Shown in pieces: positions 9,820 to 19,500 of a stretch of DNA of 39,249 nucleotides. Under the pieces are notes generated by a model that worked only from the letters and a program-made list of their open reading frames with translations, was not told the origin of the DNA and searched no databases. The DNA lies in the NCBI GenBank assembly GCA_945897715.1, contig CAMDFS010000003.1, forward strand, positions 1 through 39,249, read 5' to 3'. Both the position numbers and the translations under genes were made by a program. Numbering within the stretch: the first letter of the stretch is position 1; each line of letters starts with the position of its first letter. This DNA comes from Chlamydia trachomatis. Lineage in GTDB: Bacteria > Chlamydiota > Chlamydiia > Chlamydiales > 2-12-FULL-49-11.

Positions 9820-10950
9820 ATGTGGTCCCCATTTAGAAAAAAACATTTAGAATTAGTCCTTGAAAGTTCTTTGCGAGCAAAGACCTCCTTAGACCTTCAT
9901 ATGCATAAATATTTTACTACAAACCACAGTCTAGGCTCCAAGGATCGTCTCTGGATCAAGCAAGGGGTATATGAAATATTTAAATGGAAAGAACTACTCT
10001 CCACTTTCGGCGCAACAACTGCCAAAGAATTCACAGAAATCTATACAGGGGAAAATTCTCCAATAGGGCAAGAGCTCTCTCACCTCCCCTCACATGTACA
10101 GGTAAGCTTCCCTAAATGGCTCATGAAAAAAATTATTGATTCCCTAGGGTATGAAGCTGCGATGGAATTTTGTAAACTCAGCAACACAGAAGCCCCCGTC
10201 ACCATCCGAGTAAACACAGCAAGGTGCACAAGAGAAGAGTTCTTAAAAAAATACAAAGATGAGCTAGGGCTAATTGCCTGCATAAACGCTCCCAATGGAT
10301 TCAATTTAGAGAAAAGGGCACAATTTAAGTCTATGGAAGACTTTCAAAAGGGATTTTTTGAACCCCAAGATGAAGCCTCCCAACTCATTGCTAAATATGT
10401 TGCGGCAAAAAAAGATCAACATATTTTAGATTATTGTGCAGGAAGCGGTGGAAAAGCTTTAGCCTTTGCTCCAGACATGTTAGGCAAAGGGCAAATTCAT
10501 CTCCATGATATTAGAGAAAAACCTCTTATTGATGCAAAAAAGCGCTTAAAACGCGCAGGCATACAAAACTTTCAGATCTATTCTGAAGGAGAAAAAAGAC
10601 TGAAAGGTTTAATCGGAAACATGGACACAGTGCTTGTCGATGCTCCTTGCTCATGTACAGGGACCTTAAGAAGGCGTCCAGATCAAAAATGGATTTTAAC
10701 TGAGGCATTTATTGACGATATCACCAAAACGCAAAGAGATATTGTAATCAAAGCAATCCCCTATTTAAAAAAAGGGGGGCTATTGATCTATGCCACTTGC
10801 AGCATCCTTAAACAAGAAAATCAAGATCAGACAGCATTTTTTAAAGAAAGAGATGACCTAACGTTTCTTTCTGAGCATTACATCCCTTTAACTGTTGGTG
10901 GCAGTGATGCAATGTACCTTAGCCTCTTTCAAAAAAATTCACTTGTATAG
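9820..10950 (+). CDS. RsmB-like (Fmu/NOL1/NOP2/sun) rRNA m5C methyltransferase
   Basis: 376 aa; ILDYCAGSGGKALAFA SAM-binding motif, VLVDAPCSCTGTLRRRPDQKW and YATCSILKQEN motifs of the family. Confidence 0.9.
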   Translation: MWSPFRKKHLELVLESSLRAKTSLDLHMHKYFTTNHSLGSKDRLWIKQGVYEIFKWKELLSTFGATTAKEFTEIYTGENSPIGQELSHLPSHVQVSFPKWLMKKIIDSLGYEAAMEFCKLSNTEAPVTIRVNTARCTREEFLKKYKDELGLIACINAPNGFNLEKRAQFKSMEDFQKGFFEPQDEASQLIAKYVAAKKDQHILDYCAGSGGKALAFAPDMLGKGQIHLHDIREKPLIDAKKRLKRAGIQNFQIYSEGEKRLKGLIGNMDTVLVDAPCSCTGTLRRRPDQKWILTEAFIDDITKTQRDIVIKAIPYLKKGGLLIYATCSILKQENQDQTAFFKERDDLTFLSEHYIPLTVGGSDAMYLSLFQKNSLV

Positions 10951-10978
10951 AATACCGTTTTCCACTAGTATAAAAGCC

Positions 10979-12004
10979 ATGAAAATTCTTCCCTTTAAGT
11001 CTTCTTTTCTTATCGCCCTCATCGCTGTAACTTCTATGTATGGTGCAGCAATCCAGACAAACAATCAGGTTCTTGTAAAAATTGGGACCAAAGCAATCAC
11101 AGTATTGGATATAAAAAGAGAAATGGATAGGCAGATTTATTTGCAAAATCCTCAAATGTTTGATGATGCAACAGCAATCTGTGGGTTCTACTACAAAAAT
11201 TGGAAAAACACCTTACAAAAGATCACACAAGATGAGGTTTTCTTACTTGTTGCTGACCATTTGAAATATGTAATTCCTGCCCCAGATATTACTCAAAAGG
11301 TGGCACAATTATTTGGTGACAACGAGTTTGAAACATACAAGTTTCTTTCCATAACCATAGAACAAGCTCGGGAAATGGCAAAACGTGATCTCTATTCAGC
11401 ACACCTTGCATGGTTCAGTATTTGGAGCAAAGCATTATCGGAAGCAACTCCAAAAACCATTCTTGGTGCATACACAAATCACGTCAAAGATCTTGCTAAA
11501 AAAGATACCTGGACCTATCAGGCATTGTACTTAAGTAGCAGAGATGAAAAACTTCTCGAAAATACCACTTCCTCTATCTCAACTTTACTAAAAGAGGGGA
11601 AATATGAAAATCTTGCCCTAATCCTTGACCAGGTAAAAAATAGCGACGAAAAAGTACAAATAGGCCTATCAAAGGATATTACTTTAAAAACAAATGAGAT
11701 ATCTCCTAACTTATTAGCAGTTCTAGAAAACCTTGAAGAAGGAATGACCTCAGAAGTAGTCTCTGGAAGTAGAAATGGAATTTTTACTGGGAAAATCTTG
11801 CAGCTTAAAAAGCATACAAAAGAAAACATCCCCACCCTTGCCACTGTAAGCGAAGGGTTGAAGAGCACTATCGTTAATACTATTGCTGAGCAAATCACAA
11901 AAGAGCGCTTTACTGCATTATATAAACAATACGATGTACAAGGCCTCTTTGGTAATGAGCTTTTTGACAGCAAACTCGAACCATTCTCTCTACAAGATGA
12001 GTAA
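10979..12004 (+). CDS. SurA-like exported chaperone / peptidyl-prolyl isomerase-related protein
   Basis: Start placed at MKILPFKSSFLIALIAVTSMYGAA (signal peptide); mature N-terminus NQVLVKIGTKAITVLDIKREMDRQIYLQNP resembles SurA N-terminal domain; directly upstream of ksgA. Confidence 0.65.
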   Translation: MKILPFKSSFLIALIAVTSMYGAAIQTNNQVLVKIGTKAITVLDIKREMDRQIYLQNPQMFDDATAICGFYYKNWKNTLQKITQDEVFLLVADHLKYVIPAPDITQKVAQLFGDNEFETYKFLSITIEQAREMAKRDLYSAHLAWFSIWSKALSEATPKTILGAYTNHVKDLAKKDTWTYQALYLSSRDEKLLENTTSSISTLLKEGKYENLALILDQVKNSDEKVQIGLSKDITLKTNEISPNLLAVLENLEEGMTSEVVSGSRNGIFTGKILQLKKHTKENIPTLATVSEGLKSTIVNTIAEQITKERFTALYKQYDVQGLFGNELFDSKLEPFSLQDE

Positions 12005-12857
12005 ATTCCAGCCCACAAAAATTTCCATTATAAAAAAAATATGGGAAGAAGAGGGCTTTGCATTAAAAAAATCTTTATCCCAAAATTTTCTTATCGATCA
12101 AAATATTGTCGAAAAAATCCTCAATTCTGCTGAAATATCAAAAGGCGATACAGTTTTAGAAATTGGTCCAGGAACAGGTGCCCTAACAGTAAGTATGTTA
12201 GAGCGTGGCGCAACAGTACATGCAATAGAAATTGATTCCCTCGCCTCAAAGATTTTAACAAAATATCTTGGGGAAGAAAAACATTTCCATCTTATTAATG
12301 CCGATGTATTAAAAGTAGACTTTTCTTTCCTCCCTCCAGGGACAAAGGTTGTATCAAACTTACCCTATCACATCACCTCCCCTATCATCGCTAAAATTGC
12401 TGAGAAGCACCATCTCTTTACTGAAGTAATCCTAATGGTCCAAAAAGAGATGGCAGAAAGAATTATGGCAAAGGCTCCGTCAAAAAATAGAAGTTCATTC
12501 TCTATTTTCACCAGCTTCTATTTCGAGAAAAAATCCCTCTTTGTTGTAAAACCCTCTTGTTTCACCCCCTCTCCAAAAGTAGATTCAGTGATCATCTCTT
12601 TAAAACCTAAGCAAGAACTCCCATTAGTAAATCCCGAGCCTTTCTTTCGCTTTGTTAGGAGAGCTTTTTCACAGAAACGAAAAATGTTAACAAGTGTTCT
12701 TAAAAATTTAGAGATCAAAGAGTCATTACACTCCCTTGGATTGAACGAAAAGGCCAGGCCTGAGGATCTTTCCACCAAAGAATTTATAGCCCTATACAAC
12801 CTTGCGTCTACGCTTTGGAATGCACAAGAAAATAATGACGATCCCAATAAATGTTAA
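11997..12857 (+). CDS. rsmA: 16S rRNA dimethyladenosine transferase
   Basis: LKKSLSQNFLIDQNIVEKIL...VLEIGPGTGALTVSML...VVSNLPYHITSPII...VQKEMAERI: typical KsgA. ORF track starts at 11883; in-frame MSKFQP start at 11997 overlaps the upstream gene by 8 nt. Confidence 0.95.
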   Translation: MSKFQPTKISIIKKIWEEEGFALKKSLSQNFLIDQNIVEKILNSAEISKGDTVLEIGPGTGALTVSMLERGATVHAIEIDSLASKILTKYLGEEKHFHLINADVLKVDFSFLPPGTKVVSNLPYHITSPIIAKIAEKHHLFTEVILMVQKEMAERIMAKAPSKNRSSFSIFTSFYFEKKSLFVVKPSCFTPSPKVDSVIISLKPKQELPLVNPEPFFRFVRRAFSQKRKMLTSVLKNLEIKESLHSLGLNEKARPEDLSTKEFIALYNLASTLWNAQENNDDPNKC

Positions 12858-14183
12858 AAACGGGTGACTTGCAGTGAGTTTAATGAAGGCATTAATTGCA
12901 AGCCTCACTTGATAGCTCAATTTATACCCAATTGACTCATCAGAAAAAAGCTCATATTGAGCAATAGGATCCCCCTCATCATTATAGACATCTAAAGTAG
13001 CAACAAGAGCATCTGCAGATATCGGCCTATCAAATTCATGCCAATTTACCTCCGCAACAACCTCTCCTTCTTCTGATGGATAGAACTCTAAAATACAATC
13101 CTCGTGAAGCTTCGCAACAAGGTTCTTTGCTGCCCAGGGCAATACAAAAGAAAATGAAGAATCCTTTTTATTAAAAAGGACACGGCTCTGTTTTTTTTCC
13201 TCAAAAGCTGCAGTAAAAATTTTACGGCAATCTTCATAAAGCTTCAACCGATTCTCTGCCTTATTCACAACCACAATCACAAGGCGACCATCTTTTTCTC
13301 CGACACTTGCGATATTACATTTAGCCTCTCGATGATACCCTGTCTTTCCTCCAATAACATAAGGAAGGTAATGCTTGCTATTAGGGCGGATCAACCCATT
13401 AGAATTTTTTATAATTCTCGAAGGTGACCTATTTGTCTTTGGGATTTCATATTCAGCAGTTGAGATAAGCTTTCGAAGCATTGGGTAAGAAATAGCACGC
13501 TGCAAAATAAGGGCAAGATCATAGGGACTTGTCACATGATCAGGGTGATGTAGACCATGAGGATTAAGAAAATGTGTGTTTTTACACCCTATCCCCCTAA
13601 GATAGCTATTTAACTTAAACATAAAGTCAGGGATAGAATCAAAATACAATGAAGCTAAAACATTTGCTGCATCATTTGCAGATTTTACAATCAGGGCGTA
13701 AAGCAAACTCTCCATTGTAATACGCTCTCCAGGGCTTAAATAGAGCGTAACTCCATCATTTTCAAGAAGATAAGGTGGCAGAGTAAATTTACTGGCAATC
13801 TTTTCCTTTTCAGAAACAACTTTTAATACCTCCTGGTTACACGTGATGATTAAATCCTTGTCGATATTACACTCTTCAATCAAATAAAGCGCTACAGCAA
13901 GCTTTGTGACACTGCCTGGAAAGATTTTTTGGTGCATATTCTTGCTGTACAAGACCCTCCCATTCTCTCCATTAATAGCACAAATATTTGAAGAACTTGT
14001 ACTAACAGAAAGGGAGGCTGCAAAAAGGGTAATAGGCAACAAAAAAAACGAAAGCATATCTTTTATCGTATCGGTTAAAGCTATTAAACTCAAGAAGTCT
14101 AAAAAAAAAATCAAAGAAATCAAAGAAAATAGTATCAATAAATTTCGCTGATGGCTATGTAGGAATTTATAGCATGCGCTCAA
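12792..14183 (-). CDS. dacF: D-alanyl-D-alanine carboxypeptidase (penicillin-binding protein) with C-terminal TM anchor
   Basis: 463 aa; SxxK (FPGSVTKLAVAL), SxN (VKSANDAANVLAS), KTG (VIGGKTGYHREAK) motifs; C-terminal hydrophobic helix then KRRRKVV. True start may lie further downstream. Confidence 0.92.
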   Translation of the reverse strand: MSACYKFLHSHQRNLLILFSLISLIFFLDFLSLIALTDTIKDMLSFFLLPITLFAASLSVSTSSSNICAINGENGRVLYSKNMHQKIFPGSVTKLAVALYLIEECNIDKDLIITCNQEVLKVVSEKEKIASKFTLPPYLLENDGVTLYLSPGERITMESLLYALIVKSANDAANVLASLYFDSIPDFMFKLNSYLRGIGCKNTHFLNPHGLHHPDHVTSPYDLALILQRAISYPMLRKLISTAEYEIPKTNRSPSRIIKNSNGLIRPNSKHYLPYVIGGKTGYHREAKCNIASVGEKDGRLVIVVVNKAENRLKLYEDCRKIFTAAFEEKKQSRVLFNKKDSSFSFVLPWAAKNLVAKLHEDCILEFYPSEEGEVVAEVNWHEFDRPISADALVATLDVYNDEGDPIAQYELFSDESIGYKLSYQVRLAINAFIKLTASHPFLTFIGIVIIFLCIPKRRRKVV

Positions 14184-14192
14184 AAGGTTATC

Positions 14193-14624
14193 ATGATAAA
14201 ACCAGAAAAACTTGAAGAATATTATGAAAAATTTCTAGAGGATCCCACATACTGGGTTCAGGATGGAATTGTCGATATAAATCTTGAAATGCTTAAAGCA
14301 TGGGGGCTATTAAATCAATCTGAAGAGGAGGAAAAACTCCTTCAAGACCAATTCCCTTTCTATTTTCATGTTTTAGAGAATAATAGTAAGGTGACACTGT
14401 TCAATAATCAATTTATTGTCTGGATTGTCCCAGAGGTTATAAAAGACATCCCAAGCACAACGGTATTGATTGCGCTTATCAAAGAAGATGATCTCAAGCT
14501 AGAAATTGTGTATAATACAAGTGGGGTATATAATACTCCCAAATATGTACTCAAAACACTACGTCATTTCTTAACAGAAGTTATTGATACTGAAGAAGAG
14601 ATCTCGAGTTTTCTTAAGGGTTAA
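14193..14624 (+). CDS. Conserved chlamydial hypothetical protein (positional equivalent of CT550)
   Basis: 143-aa acidic ORF, between dacF and rsbW-like gene; family assigned only by position. Confidence 0.6.
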   Translation: MIKPEKLEEYYEKFLEDPTYWVQDGIVDINLEMLKAWGLLNQSEEEEKLLQDQFPFYFHVLENNSKVTLFNNQFIVWIVPEVIKDIPSTTVLIALIKEDDLKLEIVYNTSGVYNTPKYVLKTLRHFLTEVIDTEEEISSFLKG

Positions 14625-15027
14625 TATTTTTTGTAAGTGTTAGGATATTTTTTTTATCGCTATAGCTATACTCTATTTTATCCACCAAATTTTTCATAAA
14701 ATGGATGCCAAGTCCGCCAATATTTTGTGATGATAAAGTTGTTGGGGTGATAAATTCTTCGTCGTTACAAGGATTGAAAGGTTTTCCTGAATCTTTTAAT
14801 ATAATAATTAGTTCCTGAGAATCATTTTTTATTTTGTATTCGATTTCAATCATCCCCTCAGGAGTTTGATAGGCATAAGAAATGATATTTACCGTAGCCT
14901 CTTCTAAAGCGAGCTCAAATTTTTTTGCGTGAGGGTGAGAAATCCCCGAAACTGTAAGAATTTTACGATAGTAATCCATGATTCGATCTAGATTAGAAAT
15001 GGAGGCAGGAAAGATTTGCTTTTCCAT
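14614..15027 (-). CDS. rsbW: RsbW-type anti-sigma factor / serine-protein kinase (GHKL ATPase)
   Basis: 137 aa; ELALEEATVNIISYAY (N-box), ILKDSGKPFNP (G1), GGLGIHFMKNLVDKIEY (G2). Confidence 0.9.
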   Translation of the reverse strand: MEKQIFPASISNLDRIMDYYRKILTVSGISHPHAKKFELALEEATVNIISYAYQTPEGMIEIEYKIKNDSQELIIILKDSGKPFNPCNDEEFITPTTLSSQNIGGLGIHFMKNLVDKIEYSYSDKKNILTLTKNINP

Positions 15028-15037
15028 AGCAAGAGCC

Positions 15038-15649
15038 TTAAATTTTCTTCTTTACTTGAGTTTTTGCAAGGCGAGAAACAATTTTTTTTGCGAGCATTTC
15101 AAAAGCAGGTTCATAAGACTCTATTTCGGCCCCTTCTTCAGAATCTAATTGCCCTAGAGAATACTGCAATATACTCACATCTCCCACAAACGGGTCGTTG
15201 AACTCCAACGTACCAGGAACTGTCGGGTTGACAAAGTCATAAATACTATCTGCTTTTAAAAAAAAGGGTTCAATCACTGCAACACCAGATTTTGCATCGA
15301 CAAGCTCAACTTTAGCTACCATCTCTCTTTGCGCTTCTGTCGGGTAGAATACTTCTAGGTCTGCATTTGTTTTAGGGTTTCTATCCCACATGAAAGTAAT
15401 TTTAGAAGTTGCATCTTCAGTAATTGTTACAAGAAGCTTATATTTTGCCTTTCGGTCTTTGTACTGAATGGAGTTTGTAAATGACATCTCTCTAGCAATC
15501 TGATTTCTTAAAATCCCTCTAGGATCTTTCTTGATAACAGGGATTGTTGTTTCAATAACAGATGCACCATCGATATCAAGTTTTGCTATACCGTAGTTAC
15601 AAGAACTGCATAAGAGAACAAGAAGAGATACATATCCAACTTTTTTCAT
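15038..15649 (-). CDS. Putative lipoprotein, chlamydial conserved hypothetical (CT548-like by position)
   Basis: 203 aa; short hydrophobic N-terminus VSLLVLLCSSC resembling a lipobox; located between rsbW and bamD-like gene. Confidence 0.6.
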   Translation of the reverse strand: MKKVGYVSLLVLLCSSCNYGIAKLDIDGASVIETTIPVIKKDPRGILRNQIAREMSFTNSIQYKDRKAKYKLLVTITEDATSKITFMWDRNPKTNADLEVFYPTEAQREMVAKVELVDAKSGVAVIEPFFLKADSIYDFVNPTVPGTLEFNDPFVGDVSILQYSLGQLDSEEGAEIESYEPAFEMLAKKIVSRLAKTQVKKKI

Positions 15650-16581
15650 TCCGCACCTATTAGAACAGATGTATCAGGACTCTGTTTTAGCTGCTTGAAA
15701 TTATCCAAATTATATGCCGCAATCTTTTGCACGGCTAAAGAGGCATATCTAGAACTTGGGTACTTAGCAACCAATGATTGCAAATACATGATTGCAGACT
15801 CAATCTTTTGCTTTTTATCAAAATAGAGAGCGCTTTTGTAGATATCTTCAGCATATAGATCAATAATATCTAATGCTGCCTCTTCCATCTCAATTTTTAG
15901 AGGACTTGATGGATAGGCTAATTCAAACCTCTTTTTATTCAAAAGAGCAAACTCATAACACTTTGGATCAAGATATTGCACTTTAATCTGCTGTTTATAG
16001 GCTTTCATAATTTGCACATACGATTCTTGAGCAAGAGGATTGTTTGAAAATCTTCGTATTAAGCTTGAATAGCCTTCAATACTTTCATCAAACTTATCAT
16101 CTTTTAAGTACATACAGGACTTTCTAAATAGCGCTTTAGCAGCAACATCACTTCTAGGAAGAGTCATAATTACTTCATCATATAGAAGATAAGCCTCTTG
16201 CCACATCGACTCAAGTCTTGGTAATGCTTGTACACCCCATAGATGTCCATAATACCCATTTTCAAACTTTTCAGCGATGAAATACTTATATTTTAAAGCT
16301 TCTTCAAAATATCTAGAGTTGCCATCTTTTTCAAGGAATTTGGTTAGATAATCATTTGAAACGCTTGGATCATCGAAATGGAAATACGCAACGGCGGTAA
16401 AAAATAGAACATCTTTAGAAAAGATCGATTCAGGATATTGCTTCAACATCAACGTGGAATTCGAGATAATCTTGTTCCAATTTTTATGTTGGTAATGCGC
16501 TTGTAGATTGGTAAAGTCTTCTTCTTCTGTTGCAAAAATTAATAGCGGAATACTAAATAGTGTCAGTAAATATTTTTTCAT
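15646..16581 (-). CDS. Exported TPR protein, BamD/YfiO-like (CT547-like by position)
   Basis: 311 aa; signal-like N-terminus MKKYLLTLFSIPLLIFA, repeated helical segments (YQHKNWNKIISNSTLMLKQYPESIFSKDVLFFTAVAYF...). Confidence 0.65.
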   Translation of the reverse strand: MKKYLLTLFSIPLLIFATEEEDFTNLQAHYQHKNWNKIISNSTLMLKQYPESIFSKDVLFFTAVAYFHFDDPSVSNDYLTKFLEKDGNSRYFEEALKYKYFIAEKFENGYYGHLWGVQALPRLESMWQEAYLLYDEVIMTLPRSDVAAKALFRKSCMYLKDDKFDESIEGYSSLIRRFSNNPLAQESYVQIMKAYKQQIKVQYLDPKCYEFALLNKKRFELAYPSSPLKIEMEEAALDIIDLYAEDIYKSALYFDKKQKIESAIMYLQSLVAKYPSSRYASLAVQKIAAYNLDNFKQLKQSPDTSVLIGAE

Positions 16582-16584
16582 ATG

Positions 16585-19500
16585 CTATGATGATACCTCC
16601 TCTTCTTCAATAATGTCAAGCACTGCATTTTGTGATTTAAAATATCCTTTCATTTCAACAGAAGGATCAACTCCTTTTGTTTCATCAATATAAATCTTAG
16701 CCATTTTTTGATCTTTTGAAATAAAATAGATTTCTAAAGGTCTAGGGCCTGGGAATTTTTTAATCATTGTTTTCAACAGTAAGACACTTTTCATCGTCAT
16801 CTTATCCATATCCATGTGTAATTTAATTGGGACCAACTGCTTTTGTTCCTTAATTTCATTATTTGTACGCTTTTTGACAAACCGAGAGGCTTTATTGTAG
16901 GCTGTCTCAATCTCTTTTTCCCTCTCTTGGATCTCTTCAAGCTTGAAGAGGTCTTTAGATGAAAGATGAAGAGTGCCCTCTTTGTCCTCAGTTGCTAAGA
17001 TTCCAATATATAAGGAGTTCTCCTCTAAAATAGGGGCAATTCGTTCGTAAAGATCAGGCCAAATAGGGAGGTCAAAGCGATGATAGTCATCACTTACAAC
17101 ACAAATAGCAAATTTCTTTTTCGTCCGTTGGGATATCCGTATATTTATTGAATCTATCACAAAAGGGACTTTAAAGACCTCTCCAGGGGCCCCCTCCATA
17201 ACTTCAGTAAAGTTTTTACATCCCAATTTATCTACAGCCTCTTTATAACTACCTAAAGGGTGTCCTGTAACATAAAACCCAAGGAGCTCTCTTTCATACT
17301 TAAGTTTCTCAAGAGTTTCAAACTCTTCGTCACTAGAGGAGCTAGAGCTTTTATTCTTTTCGATGGCATCATCGGTGAATAAATCCAAAATACCTTTCTT
17401 CTTCTCCTTCTTGGTTTTTGCAATGCGGTCAAAATTCTCCTGCAAATAAAGAAATAGCTGCTTTCTCTTCCACTCTGTGAAGTCAAAACAACCCGACAAG
17501 ATAAGGTTTTCAACCATTTTCTTCCCTACAGAAGAAAAGTCGACTCTTGTTAAAAAGTTTTCCAAAGAAGTGAACTTTTTATTTTTTCTCCTCTCTTCAG
17601 AAATCTCTAATACAACGCCTTCTCCAACTCCTTTTATAGCCGATAGCGCAAATCTAACTCCCACATCAGTAGCTACAAAATAAGGGTAAGATTGGTTTAT
17701 ATCAGGGGGTAAAATAGCTATGCCCATGCTATTTGCTTCTGCAATATGTTTGGAAACCTTAGAGATATCCTGCATATCAGAGGTCATCAATCCGGCAGTC
17801 CACTCATAGGGGAAGTTTGCCTTTAAATAGGCAGTCACGTAACTAATATATCCATATGCAGTTGCATGAGATTTGTTAAAACCATAGGAGGCAAACTTTT
17901 CTACTTTATTAAAGATAGCAATTGCCTGATCCTCATCTACCCCTTTTGCTTTTGCCCCTTCACGGAACTTTTCTCTCTGCCGGCTCATTTCACCATGGTC
18001 TTTTTTACCCATAGCTCGACGCAAAACATCACCCTCTCCCAAGCTGTAGCCAGCAAGAAGGGATGCAATCTGCATCACCTGTTCTTGGTAGACCATAATC
18101 CCATAGGTCTCTTTTAAAATATCAACAAGCCCTTTATGGTCATACTCAATTTTCTCCCTTCCATGCTTTCTATTAATGAAAGAGGGAATCATGTCCATAG
18201 GACCGGGTCTATATAAGGCGCCTACAGCAATAATTTCTTCAAAACAATCTACATGTAGCTGTCTAACTAAATCCTGCATCCCTGCAGACTCTAACTGAAA
18301 GACGCCAGAGGTTTTCCCCTGATTGAGAAGATCGAAGGTCTTTTTATCATGAAGGGATAGGTTCACCCAATCCAGCTCTATCCCTTTGTGCAAGGAAATT
18401 GCATCGACAGTTTTTTGAATAGAGGTTAATGTCTTTAAGCCCAAGAAGTCAATTTTTAACATCCCCACTTTTTCTACAGGCTTCATAGAAAATTGAGTCA
18501 CAAGTAAATCGGTATCTTTTGCATTACAGACAGGAATTACATCTGTTAAAGGCAACTCAGAGATAATCACTCCCGCAGCATGCACACCAGTGTTTCGGAC
18601 ACTTCCTTCTAATTTTTTTGCTAAATCAATGAGGATTTTGACATCTTTTTCTTCATTGACAAGACGCTGTAACTCTACATCAATTGCCAAAGCTTCATCA
18701 ATTGTCGCCCCCACCTCTTCAGGGATCAATTTTGCAATCGCATTCACTTTAGAAAGGGGCATATTCAACACTCTACCCACATCTTTGATTGCCATCTTTG
18801 CTTTCATCGTACCAAAGGTGATAATTTGCGCTACTTTATCACTACCATACTTTTCAATTGTATAGCGGATTACCTCGGAGCGACGCTCCATGCAGATATC
18901 GACGTCGATATCGGGATAAGATATCCTTTCCGGGTTAATAAATCGCTCAAAGAAAAGATCAAAGCCCAAAGGCTCAATATCTGTGATCCCTACCAAGTAG
19001 AGGATGATTGAACCAGCTCCTGATCCCCTTCCCGGGCCAACAGGGATTTTATTTCCTTTCGCCCAATGGATAAAATCATATACGATTAGCAAATAATCGC
19101 TCATCCCTTTAGAAATAATAATCTCAAGTTCATAGGCTAAGCGATGATCAATAATTTCCCAAGGATCCTTGCCAGGGTATTTTTCCTGTACACGAAAAAG
19201 CTCCTCTTTCTGATAACGTTTTTTGATACCTTCATGGCACAACTTCCTTAAAAAAGCATTTGCCTCAACTAATCTCTCTTCAGGGAGTAACTGCTGTCCT
19301 ATAAGGTGAGGGGGGGTGTAGACAGGGTAGTGCTTCTGCTCAAAATCAAACTCAAGATTGCAGAGGTCGGCGATACGATTTGTGTTTTCTACCTCCTCCT
19401 CTAAGCCTTCATAACGCGCTTTTATCTCTTCTTTTGAAGGGAAAAATAAATTATAACTACTAGCAATTTTCCTTTTTGGGTTTTTATACATGCTAGATGC

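Noticed and set aside
9820-10950. Possible mobile or phage gene content around the synteny breakpoint
   Set aside because: No transposase, integrase, tRNA or direct repeat seen; genes are ordinary housekeeping genes.
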